Source of the DNA: Sipunculus nudus
Lineage: Eukaryota > Annelida > Sipuncula > Golfingiida > Sipunculidae
Assembly (NCBI GenBank): GCA_026874595.1
Contig: CM049310.1
Span: forward strand, 53,385,058 to 53,449,057
Direction: 5' to 3'
Length of the DNA stretch: 64,000 bases
The position numbers and the translations under genes were made by a program. Positions 33,313 through 61,733 of the stretch are shown piece by piece (within the stretch, counting starts at the first letter, position 1; the number at the start of each line of letters is the position of its first letter). The notes beneath the pieces were generated by a model. It made no database searches and was not told the DNA's origin. It saw only the letters and a list, made by a program, of their open reading frames with translations.

Positions 33313-35726
33313 TTTTTAGCTCAGCTGACTATAAGTCATCTGAGCTACAGTCATGGTCCTTTGTCCGTCGTCTGTCCATTTGTCTATCTGTCTGTCCATT
33401 AAACTGGCATGTTTTGGATCCATTGGACCTACGAATCTTAAATTTGGCACACAGATGTCCCCAGAATCTCCTACCATACTGAAAATTGGGTCACCAAGAC
33501 TTTGTTCCTTTAAGAAATTAAGAAAAAACTTCAATTTTCCATTAAACACCCATTGTTACACTTCAAGACTGCCTAATCTCAAAACCACTGATCTGATGAC
33601 CATATTTAATATACATGTTTTTCTATACATTTGCTATGCACATGCGAGAAATGAAATCCGTATTGTGTAATTGGTATAAGTTATGGGCCCGAACATAAAG
33701 CACTTCAGGAAAAAAAAGGTAAAAAATCAGGAAATATATTTACTCCCTTACATAAGAAATGCTGAAGCTAGAGATTTGTTGTCTGGAATATAATATTATA
33801 TAATCAAACTTCAATTGTATACCCTAAATTAGTTATAAATTTTTCAAATTTTATAAGTTATTAACATCAATATAAAATCAATACCTTAAATTTTGCCCAA
33901 CTTTGATAATGGCATGTTTGTTTCCAGTAAGTAACTGTAAGCACTGTTGATATAATTTTCATACAATACACATATTAAGGATTTCAGCTTGTTAGTTTTG
34001 AAAGTTGAAAGAAAAGCTTTCATTAAAGTTTTTATGAGACCATGTCACACCCAGGCTCTACCCAGCCCCTCTTCAGTCACCTGTATGTCACCTTTTTGAC
34101 CTTTCTGGGCATAATATGCACACTTAAGGCAGGGCATATACTGAGCAGCCAGGCAGCTTATGGCTGGCCACAGTTGGCCCAGGTGTCCAACCCAACTTAT
34201 CTATTAGTTGTTTTGACCAACAACTTAACAATTAACAATAAATAAATAGGTCTGTAATAACAACTTTAAGAAAAATTAATAGAAAAGGAATTTGAATGTT
34301 GATGAGTAACAGGGAATTACCTAGCAGTTACTGATGTTGTGTGAATTTTGTATGGATTGATGAAAATGTGTTCCAAATAACACCATGAAGTCACATATGG
34401 TATTTCTCATATCAATTTTAATAATGAAAAAAAAATTATATTGTTCTTTGCTTTAAGGGATTATATGAAGCAAATTAATGATAAACAAAGATGCAGTTCA
34501 TGATATTAATATAAATTTCCAGGTCTTTTACCCAGTGTTTCAGCTTGTTAATTTATATTTATTGCAAAATTAAAAAAAAAATTAAAATATTTTAAAATTT
34601 TACTCAGACAAGTACTGATTAAAGATGTCAATATGTTTCACTAATGACATGAAGACTAGTGGCTGTATCAGCTGTCACAAGACTATGTAAATAATAAAAA
34701 TTTATACTTGCCCATCTCTCATTTTCTCCTTGTATAATTTATTGGGTGTTCTTATCCTTGTTATTTTTTACACATATAATGGTTTCATAGCTGAGATTAC
34801 TTATAATTTTTTTCTGATACATTTAAAAAAAAATATTCAAATATGATTAAAAAATCAGATCTTAGACAAGTTCTCATTATGATTTCTGTAATGTAAACAA
34901 TTGTCATAAGACTCATGCTATGTCTATGATTGATGTGAAAGTAGTCGAAAGTGAATATAATAGCTTTATTTTTTAAATATAAATTTAAGCCATTAAACCA
35001 GGTACTTATGATCATTATGTAAATTAGTGAAATTTGTATATTCTGGATTCTAACAACTTTGTTTGGCTGAAACTGAATAAATACCAGACATGGTTCAAAT
35101 AATTTGCAAATGTATTTGAATATTAATATGTACTCCATAATTTCATGCATAAGAATAGGAATACCGGTAAAAATGAAAGTATGAATACAAATGCAAATAC
35201 CATGAGACCATGTGCTTGGATGATGTTGCTCGGAAACATTTGTATAAAGCAAAACTGAACTAATAGTGTGAAAGATAATTTAGCTCCTGATTATGTCCTT
35301 TTAAATAGTTAAACTCTTATATAATTTGTGCTAGTGCTACTCTTGGTTAGGGATAACCTGTTATTATTAAATAACAGTTAACTCATAAAAAGCATTATTA
35401 ACTTATAAAAAGCATAACAAACATGACTGATAATGGTAATTTTTTTTTCAAATACTTCTACTTCAATGTAGATAAAGTTATATGGCCAAGTCAAAACCTT
35501 TGTGACAATAGCACACCAATTCCAACTGTAAATAATATTAATGACATCATTCCTATTCCCTGTCTCCAAGGTTATTATCAAAATCTTACATAACTGGACT
35601 TAAACACCATCAACTCATAATAGAGCTTATATTACCACACAAAACCAGCATTTGACTACCTCCTCTTCCAAATCCTATTTTGTGATTATATATAACAGCT
35701 GAGCTCGTGTCCCATGGGTCCCTAGT
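33313..35726 (+). mobile_element. AGCTCAGCTGA element, copy 4, full length without tandem core
   Basis: The 5' end is T5-AGCTCAGCTGACTATAAG then TCATCTGAGCT plus a GTCCGTCGTCTGTCC tract. The body is collinear with copy 2. The 3' end at about 35697 is CAGCTGAGCTCG and GTCCCATGGGTCC, then CTAG. At about 2.4 kb it shows the basic form of the family without array or nested insertion. Confidence 0.8.
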
Positions 35727-36088
35727 TTTATTAAAATTAATAAAATTAAAAAAAAAAAATTGTTAAAATTGACATGGGTGGGGCATGAGAACCATACTTT
35801 TTTTCTTGGCCTTAGTTGTGTAGCGTTAATGTACAGAAATGCATCTATGTTTCCTTGTATCAACTACAAAGAGGTATTACACCAAATAAAAAAAACTAAT
35901 TATTGAGACTCGTATATTGGAGATTAAATTGAATACCTATTTCTTCCTACTGAACAAGAGAAGGTACACTGCTACAGGCACAAAGTAGGTAACATAAGGT
36001 ATTTTGGACATGGAACTGATTCACTGATGTTGCCACATATATATACACACCTCCCCCTGTTATCAGCCATGTCATCATATTTATTGTA

Positions 36089-38959
36089 TCCCCAGAAAAA
36101 GTCGGGGGATACTATGTTTTCATACCGGTCCTGCCGCCGCAGCCGCATATAAATCTTGTGTGCGCGATAACCAAAAAAATATTTCACGGAACTTTACCAA
36201 ACTTGGTATATGTATAGATATGGGTAAGAGGACGATGCCTATTTAAAATGAGGTCATGACCTTTACTAGGAGAGTGTCCTTGACCTTGAATAGGTCCAAT
36301 TTTGGGGAAAATCACACAAATTCTTTAAGAAATCTCAAGAAATCTTGCATGGATTGATCCCAAAATCAAGTTGATGGAAGATCATGGATAGGGTTGTCAT
36401 GTTCCAGAAACTGGTGGCGCCACCTATTATTCTTTACTTGTTTTCCTGCCGTTTAATATCCCCAAAATTGCCACCTTACAGTACTGTGAGCATTATAAGT
36501 CAAAAACTAATGGACAGATTACATAGGTATGGGTTATGGGATGATGTTTATTTAAATTGGGGTCATGACCTTTCCTATGATAGTGGCCTTGACCTTGAAT
36601 ATTGCCATATATGGTGAAAATCACACACCTCTTATGATATCTCCAGTGTTGATAGCCATATGGTTTTCAAACATGACTCATGTATGGCCCACCACTAAAG
36701 TAAGAACCCTATAGGTTCTAGGGTCATGAGGTCAAAGGTCAAGGTCACTGGACTGGCATTTTAAAAGATACTGTGGATGCATTTTAAGCCAAACTTTCAT
36801 TCCAGGTCTTCCATCTTAAATATATAGCTCACTTGCCAGTAGTTGATGATCCGTATAAATTTTGGGGTCACAAGGTCAAAGGTCAAGGCCACAGGAGCTA
36901 TCTGTCCAAAAATTAGTTTCTGGATGATAATTCCTGCTTTTATTGATGTATTGATTTCAAATTTGACTTATATATGTCCCATTGAAAAAGCAAGACTCCA
37001 ATTGATTATGGGGTCATGAGGTCAAAGGTCACAGGACACATCTTTAAAAAGATTGTGGATGCATTTTCAGCCAAACATTTCATCTCAGACCTTTCATCTT
37101 GCACATATAAGTCATCTGCCAATAGAGGAAGACCCCTATCAGTTTTGAGGTCACAAGGTCAAAGGTGAAGGTCACAGGAGCCATCTGTCCAAAAATTAGT
37201 TCCTGGATGATAATTCCTGCTTTTATTGATGTATGGATTTCAATCTTGACTTGTATATGTCCCATTGGAAAAGCAAGACCAAAATTGATTTTGGGGTCAT
37301 GAGGTCAAAGGTCAAGGTCACAGGACACTTCTTTAAAAGAGATTGTGGATGCATTTTCAGCCCAATATTCATCTCAGATCTTTCATCTTGCACATATAGT
37401 TCACCTGCCAAGAGTAGAAGACCCCTATCAATTTTGAGGTCATGAGGTCAAAGGTGAAGGTCACAGGAGCCATCTGTCCAAAAATTAGTTTCTGGATGAT
37501 AATTCCTTCTTTTATTGATGTATGGATTTCAAACTTGACTTGTATTTGACCCATTGGAAAAGCATGACCTGAATTGATTTTGGGGTCATGAGGTCAAAGG
37601 TCAAGGTCACAGGAAACCTCTTTAAAAAGATTGTGGATGCATTTTCAGTCAAACAATTCATCTCAGATCTTTCATCTTGCACATATAGTTCACCTGCCAT
37701 AAGTGGAAGACCCCTATCAATTTTGAGGTCACAAGGTCAAAGGTGAAGGTCACAGGAGCCATCTGTCCAAAAATTAGTTTCTGAATGATAATTCCTTCAT
37801 TATTGATGTATGGAATTCAAACTTGACTTGTATTTGACCCACTGGAAAAGCAAGACCCAAATTGATTTTGGGGTCATGAGGTCAAATGTCAAGGTCACAG
37901 GAAACCTCTTTAAAACGATTGTGGATGCATTTTCAGCCAAACAATTCATCTCAGATCTTTCATCTTGCACATATAGTTCACCTGCCATGAATGGAAGACC
38001 CCTATCAATTTTGAGGTCACAAGGTCAAAGGTGAAGGTCACAGGAGCCATCTGTCCAAAAATTAGTTTCTGAATGATAATTCCTTCATTATTGATGTATG
38101 GATTTCAAACTTGACTTGTATTTGACCCACTGGAAAAGCAAGACCAAAATTGATTTTGGGGTCATGAGGTCAAATGTCAAGGTCACAGGAAACCTCTTTA
38201 AAAAGATTGTGGATGCATTTTCAGGCAAACAATTCATCTCAGATCTTTCATCTTGCACATATAGTTCACCTGCCATGAATGGAAGACCCCTATCAATTTT
38301 GAGGTCACAAGGTCAAAGGTGAAGGTCACAGGAACCATCTGTCCAAAAATTAGTTTCTGGATGATAATTCCTGCTTTTATTGATATATGGATTTCAAACT
38401 TGACTTGTACATGTCCCATTGGAAAAGCAAGACCCAAATTGATTTTTGGGTCATGAGGTCAAAGGTCAAGGACACAGGACACATCTGTAAAAAGATGTGG
38501 ATGCATTTTCAGCCAAACATTTCATTTCAGATCTTTCATCTTGCACGTATAGTTCTCCTGCCAAGAGAGGAAGAACACTATCAATTTTGAAGTCACAAGG
38601 TCTAAGGTGAAGGTCACAGGAGCCATCTGTCCAAAAAAAATTAATTTCTGGATGATAATTCCTGCTTTATTGATATATGGATTTCAAACTTGACTTGTAT
38701 ATGTCCCATTGGAAAAGCAAGACCCAAATTGATTTTGGGATCATGAGGTCAAAGGTCAAGGTCACAGGACACATCTTTAAAAGATCAAGGTCACAGGACC
38801 AACATCTTCAACAAGATTGTGGATTGTTAGATGGAAGAAACAATAAATATGCCAAGTGTCAGTATATGCTGCTTAAAATGGGGGTCTATTCTTAAAGGGG
38901 GGGGGGGGGCTACTATGTCTGGGGATACTCGGGCACCTGCGGTGCCAAGAAATATCTAG
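36089..38959 (+). mobile_element. Non-autonomous Helitron with tandem core
   Basis: The 5' end is A|TCCCC...GGGGGATA, forming a terminal hairpin. The 3' end has a perfect stem GGCACC-TGC-GGTGCC, a 9-nt tail and CTAG at 38956-38959, followed by host T. A host A|T insertion site, 5' TC and 3' CTRR with a hairpin are the diagnostic features of Helitrons. No Rep/helicase ORF is present. The interior is a 288-bp tandem array. A second, truncated copy lies at 25229-26136. Confidence 0.88.
36700..38830 (+). repeat. Tandem array, about seven 288-bp units
   Basis: GGATGATAATTCCT (or GAATGATAATTCCT) recurs at 36922, 37205, 37494, 37783, 38071, 38359 and 38650, with spacings 283-291. Each unit carries two AGGTCA-rich blocks, one reading GAGGTCAAAGGTCAAGGTCA or a close variant. 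The equal-sized ORFs on both strands are products of the repeat. Confidence 0.93.
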
Positions 38960-39129
38960 TCATTACTTGTTAGTGGTGAAATAAACTTTTAAGTATTCCT
39001 TTGACTTAATGAAAATTCAAAATTACCCCTCACTTAAATCTACACACCATTAAGATCGTGGCATACAACACTTTGGCAACCAGAGAAAATGTAAATATGG
39101 TGAGACCAGTGGCGTCAATTTATCTTTCA

Positions 39130-39530
39130 GGGGGGGGGGGGGGGGATGACACACAGATTTAGACATATATATATATATATATATATATATACAAATATAT
39201 ATACATTTATAGCATCTGTATGACATTTCAAATATAAATACTTCATTAGATTTCAAATATTTTAAAATTATGAATCAGGTTTTAGAAAATAAGACATTAT
39301 TTATCAAGTATAAGTTAATTCTAAACCAGGTTCAGATATGATATTTCATATGAAACTGATGAACGGAACCAAAGTCTATAATACTAATAATTAATACATT
39401 TCACTTGTAATATATAAATATTATTTTCTGAATAGTTGGCAGATGATTACATTGACCATTCCCCCCCCCCTTGCCAAAAAAAGGGGGGGGATATCCCCCC
39501 CATCCCCCTTGTATTGAGGCCCATGGGTGA
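39130..39530. repeat. Homopolymer-rich patch: G16, (TA)n, C10/G8/C7
   Basis: G16 at 39130-39145, an AT run at 39165-39190, then C10, G8 and C7 blocks within 39463-39505. It could form slipped or quadruplex-like structures. No gene is present. Confidence 0.75.
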
Positions 39531-41162
39531 CACCATTTAAAACTTACATTCACATGGTCAATATTCCTGTAAAATTTTGAAGCTCAAATCTATGATATAA
39601 ACTCCAAGATTGTGACCTTGTTTGCTCAGAAGACATGGTTAAACTAAGGAGGTTACTTAACATTTATGTAACCTCCTTGGTTGAACAGTCCACGTGTACA
39701 GACAGAAGTGTCCCCCCCCCCCCCTTCCACCTGAAGTTAGTAACCCAGCTCAAAACCTCCCTTCCCAAGGACAACACTCCACCCCTCTTTCTCCAACACT
39801 TAATACCGAGTATATACTTAATTGACATATAAGAAATATTAAATTAGTTTTCAACACAATTTGCATATATTTAACCTGCATATACTTGCTGTTTAAATAA
39901 AGGAGCCATTCCCACAGATTTATTTTATAATTTTACAAGTCATTTTCCACACTATGTTTAACAGGAAGCACATGCAATGGCTTTAATAATAGAAAATGAT
40001 GGCTTTAATTAATTACTCATTGTGTGGCCAGTATAAAACAATTTAACTCATCACTGGGTTTAGTCTGTGTCATGTACAGGTTTTTATGAGAAATATATGT
40101 TAGCTCAAAAAGCAATCTACGTAAAATGGAAGGTTTAGAATGAAAAGTTTGGCTTTCAGTCAGCTCAGAGCCAAAGACCTGTTAATATTGCTTAGATAAC
40201 CTCATTCAGTTAAGCTAACCATCTGTATTACAAATACATAATTATTAGGTCCTTTTCTTCTTTCAATTTATGAAATAAATATCAAAATCTCAAGTGAGCT
40301 GAAGACTGGAAGGAGAAGTTTCAAGGATTGAGTTCAGAGGTTTTATGATTCCCTGTATTAATTTCATTGAGAAACTAGATGTGTGTAGTCATATGTTAGC
40401 CAGTTTAACAGTCACCCTGGTATTGTTCACAATATAATGCTTTGGTAACATCTGTTCACCTTGTCAGTTGCCTAACAAATGCTGACCCCTTATACCTTAA
40501 TGAATATAGGGGTCTCCCCATGGTAAAAAGAATCTATGCTTTATGATCCTTTGAATTAAAATATATTATGATCCAGATTAAATCCAAAATTTATTGGATT
40601 GTTTCATGTGTGCATGATACCATAGCCCTGAACAAACTGTCATCAAAATTTGTTCAGAACTTTTTGCAAAGAGTTGCAAACAGACAAATCAACAAACCAA
40701 GAGAAAAACAATACCTTCTTGGTGGTGATATAATGGCATTATGCAAGAAGAATGTGTTTAAATTTGCCTCGTTTAGGAATGGTTCTGGATAAACTATTTC
40801 AGGTTGATCTCCAGAGTAAACCCTTATTAATCTCCATGGTCTGCACTGCCCACTGTTATAACACCACTGGATGGAAATTACATTCACATGGTGTCTAGTC
40901 TCAAGTAGTCTGCTCTGCTTAATATAACAGTAAGCTACACTGACTAAGGTTGAAAAGCCTCGAGTTCAAGTATCTTGAGATCAATATATGGTGAAATATT
41001 GTAGAAGTACCTCATTTTACACAGCCATAACCAGTGATTATCCGCTGATGACCCCTATAAATGTCTGTAAATCCTGCTCATATATAACCAATTTTTATAC
41101 CAAGACCCAAGGGCCATGCAAAGTCCCATGAAGGTATTGGTGTATAGGGAATGGTTTTGAAA
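39531..41162. other. Intergenic, mostly unassigned
   Basis: AT-rich. It contains a C13 run at 39712-39724 and a dispersed-repeat-like stretch at 40570-40780 with CAAACAGACAAATCAACAAA. No exon recognised. Confidence 0.5.
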
Positions 41163-41678
41163 CAGTGATGTAGTCGAGTCTACACCATCCGAGTCCCAGT
41201 GCAAGTCTGTGTCCAGGCTGAGCCCAAGTCCTTGAGATTTGAGTCCAAGTCCACCTTCTTTGAGTTCATGTCATTTGGAACCCAAGTCAGAGTCCAATAC
41301 AAATACCATGATCATGTACATTTTTAAGTTAGTTCCCTGGCATATATGCTTTTACCATAATGGTTAATTACATTCATAGCACCTGATGCTTGGTAAAAAT
41401 AAAGTATTATTTATTTGAAATATTCTGTTTGTAGTTTATGCTTACAAAATGATATGCAAGATTTATTCCTGAAATTTGAAGGAAGTTATGCCAGATCTTG
41501 CATATATCACATCAACGTAAGTTTTTATAATTAGTGACAGATTTTTTTTTTTCTATTGGACTCGGATTGACTCTGCTTGAGTCCTTACCTTTGATTTCAA
41601 GTGCGAGTCTAAGACCCTAGAGTGCCTAAAAGGACAGAGTAGTCTGGACTCAAGTCCAAGTCCATCCTTACATCACTG
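41163..41678. mobile_element. hAT-like MITE
   Basis: The ends are CAGTGATGTA and TACATCACTG (perfect 10-bp inverted repeats). They are flanked by near-identical 8-bp sequences TTTTGAAA and TCTTAAAA, fitting an 8-bp hAT target duplication. The interior is built from GAGTC / GACTC words (CGAGTCC, CAAGTCC). It is 516 bp and non-coding. Confidence 0.75.
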
Positions 41679-44600
41679 TCTTAAAATGACCAATAAAACA
41701 ATAATGATTATAGATACTTTAATGATAAAAGAATACATGAATGAATAAATTGCATTTTTTCTTTAACTTCATATGTGCTCTAGCTACCAAGTAATAGCAG
41801 AAATACACATAAATATACACAAGTTTTTATCCTTACTGTAAATTATGCCCAATCTGAGTCAGACTGAACTGTTCAAACTAATTTGTATGGTTCACACAGT
41901 CATTAAGACAAGCATAAACAAGCTTAATTTGTCCCTTTAGTTATGTACCATGGGTGGATAAAGTTCACTCATCTTGATGTTTGGTAAAGATAGTGAGTGT
42001 TTAACTTTTAAACTTTAAAACTCAGAACTTGAGTTTAAGAGGAAATGGGATCCTTTTTTTTATATTTTCAGGTTTATAGCCAGTTTCATCCCATCATGTC
42101 CACCTGTTTTTTGCTATAAAAATTGTTATTAGTTACATTTCAAGGGAAACAATTATAGTTTAGAGGATTAAAGAACCTAATTTTCAACATGGTTATTAAA
42201 TTTTGACTAACCTTACATCTTATTTAAGAAACAGAATTTATAATTTTGAAAATATGAGAAACCAGTCTACATTTTACAACATATCAGATCCACTTATGGC
42301 AGTCAAGGTCATTGGTCACATGCAAAAACAGCCTCAATTGACAGCTGCTGATTGGATGATGTCATGTAAACACCCTAAAATATATATAACCAGCTAAAAC
42401 AAAGATGGCTACTAATGGAGAAAACCATCATATCTGCCAGATCACTGTGAAGAGACTAAAAAGTTGTGAAACATAAAATAGGGATTTATTGTTAAATTCT
42501 TAATTGCCATATTAGATTGTCACTTCCATATGTGGTTTTCTAGGAAATCATTGAAAAATATAAACTTTTTAGAAAATAATCTACAAAAAACAGCAGGACA
42601 GCAGGTGGTGAAACGGACTATAGTCTAGATTATGATGGCGCTCTTTGTTTTCACATTTACAACAAGGGAAACAGGACTCTTTGAAAATAAATAAATAATG
42701 ACATCTGGTTATAAACAGATTCTCTGTCCTGTTGTTAAAAAGGATTCTGGGTTTAAAACACAGTAAACAAATCCTGTTTCCCTGTTAATTGAATCTTGTT
42801 TTCATGATTAATACAATCTGGAAAATATGATTCTAGGTTTCTATTTTACGAAATCATAAACAGATCCTTAATTTCAGCCCATTTAAAGGTGTTTATACAA
42901 CCAGGGTAAATAGGGATTCTCTTTATACAAGCAGGGTAAATAAAATACTGGGTTTCCATATGATAAAATCTAACAAAAATAATATTAGGGTTCTAGATCA
43001 AGTTCAGTATAAGTGCTGAAAATGATCATTTGTTTCAGATAGAGTAAACGCTGTGTGTTATATTATGCTGCTGCACTGGCAAGCAACTATGAGAAAAGCA
43101 TCAGCCTTTGTCTTCCCTTAATTATAATAATGCTGTGAAGAAAACCTCAAACATATTACATACATGCATATATAGACTTCAAATATTTGAACATATTTCA
43201 TCACAAGTCACTAAGAGACGGGCTCAAACTATATACAATCCCCATATATATTAATTAATAATTGTAGGGTATTCTTTACCCCTGTATCAAATGGATAGAC
43301 ATTTTAAACAAAGATTGATAAAAATTATTTCATTGAACTTGTGCACTCCATTAACCAAATTATCTTCTCAATTCAACACCAGAGGGCTCTGCACTCTTAT
43401 AATTCATGTTTGGATCCAACCTCCCTTTCACTCCAATTATCTCTCAACTGGAATGCCCGTACAAGTATTTCATAAAAAATATACATGTAAATAGTTCTCA
43501 ATAATACCTGAGTACAAACAAATAAATGATAAGCTTTGAAGTATATACACTAATAATGACAGTGTATGTTACAATATTCTAACAGACAGTATCGTAGTAA
43601 AACAGAAACAAAAAATTCATTATGTTAGTTTTTACATTTAACAACAGCAAGCAGCAATGCTTTAATACCTGATCACAAATGGTGAGTTTCAATCAAATTA
43701 CCTGGTGGTATAGGATTCTTTTCTTACACATAAAAATCAATAATTTATTCATTTTTGTTTCAATATCAAAGGATCCTGTATTTAACAACCATTTAATACT
43801 TTAATATATATTATAAAAATATTCAAAAATGAAGTATACTTGGTAATTCATTATATTTATTTTATTACATAATAAATGAAAATATAAAAGTGTCTTTTGG
43901 GTTTAAATTCTGTCAACTGAAAGTGACTTGGTCAAGAACAAGTGACACACAAAATAGGAAATGCTTTGATTCATACATGTATATCACTTATTCCTAGATA
44001 CAGAAACGTATAATTCTTTTTTATGAGAATAAGCATGCAGTCATCTCATAAAGGTTAATGAATTAGTAAATTTCTGTTGAATAAAAACATATGGAAAAAC
44101 TTAGCTGTGCTTTTTATAAACATACATTTACATATTAACAGGCAGTGATAATCAATAAACAAACATATATATTCAAAATATACAAAAAATACATAAAAGT
44201 GAAACTATGGTGTTTTATCAGAGGACAAACACCTAAAACTGATCAAATAATATTCAGATTATCCTAGCAAACAAACCAGCATTAATATAAATAAATTATT
44301 GAATGAAAGTGGCATGGAATTACCATATTTGAAGCACACAGATCTAATCTCACAACTCTGATCACAACCATGCTTTGTAAAGTGACAGACCGGAGCATTG
44401 TAATTAAAGCACAGCTGGGAGTAGCATGATAAATTTTGGCACAAATATAACAGGAGGTTAAAGGTGCATAGATAATTATATACCGGACACTACACTGGTG
44501 GAACCTGTCTGAAAGATCATCTATATTATAAATAAGACCACCGGGGAATTAAGACCACCTTCACCCAGTCCCACAGGGGTCTTATTACACAGGTTTCACT

Positions 44601-45274
44601 GTATTTGTGTCCCTTTATCTGCACACTCCAGACATCATGATTCTATTGAAAGGAACAACTGGACCACTTAAAGTGAGACTATCTCCACATCTAAAGATCC
44701 TCCGTGCAGATGTATGGCCAGAACACAAGACATTTTCTGTATATATGTTTGATTAAATTTGACTTTTAATTCACACATTAAATTGTTAACTATTTAATAG
44801 ACAATTACTGCTGTGCATAAAACAAGACAATTGCTGTCTCTTATTTGGAAAGGGTGAAATAAATTTCAAAACCTGGTGCTGATTTAACTAAAAGTAATTT
44901 TGTCAATGCACACATGCACTTAGATTTGTTTCAAAATGTTCAGATGCTTGAAAATCTCATTTTACATTACTGGACTTGCTGTCCTTGTATAGACATCCAA
45001 TATCACTTTGGGAAATAAAACTGGTTTCCCTGAATATTTATTAAATGTAAATTCTGCAGGCTGTTAATCGGAGACTAGCTGTTTCCATTCTTTGGTCTGT
45101 ATGGTGATTGTATGGTGGAAAACTAACTATTCCAAAACTAACCACATATTTGAAAGGCTTAAAAAAACTCTTTACTAAGAAATGAGGCTGTTTTATTCAG
45201 GTGAATAAGCATTTGTAAAATATGTGATTGTCTAAGATGATCACTGATATATGATGTAGCACAGGTGGTTGTAT
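41679..45274. other. 3' flank of the PDZ-PH-PH gene (3' UTR plus intergenic)
   Basis: AT-rich with no recognised exon. The 3' UTR must begin at 45274 (minus). AATAAA on the minus strand occurs at 45197-45192 and 45042-45037. A single pogo-like terminus lies at 44470-44601 (minus: CAGTGAAACCTGTGTAATAA). Confidence 0.5.

Positions 45275-61733
<16,459 letters not shown>

Noticed and set aside
34797-35252. 151-residue minus ORF
   Set aside because: It falls inside AGCTCAGCTGA copy 4 and is broken in the paralogous copy at 24.6-25.2 kb; not a conserved protein.
37080-38595. Regularly spaced 61-74 residue ORFs on both strands
   Set aside because: Products of the 288-bp Helitron core; periodic and present on both strands.
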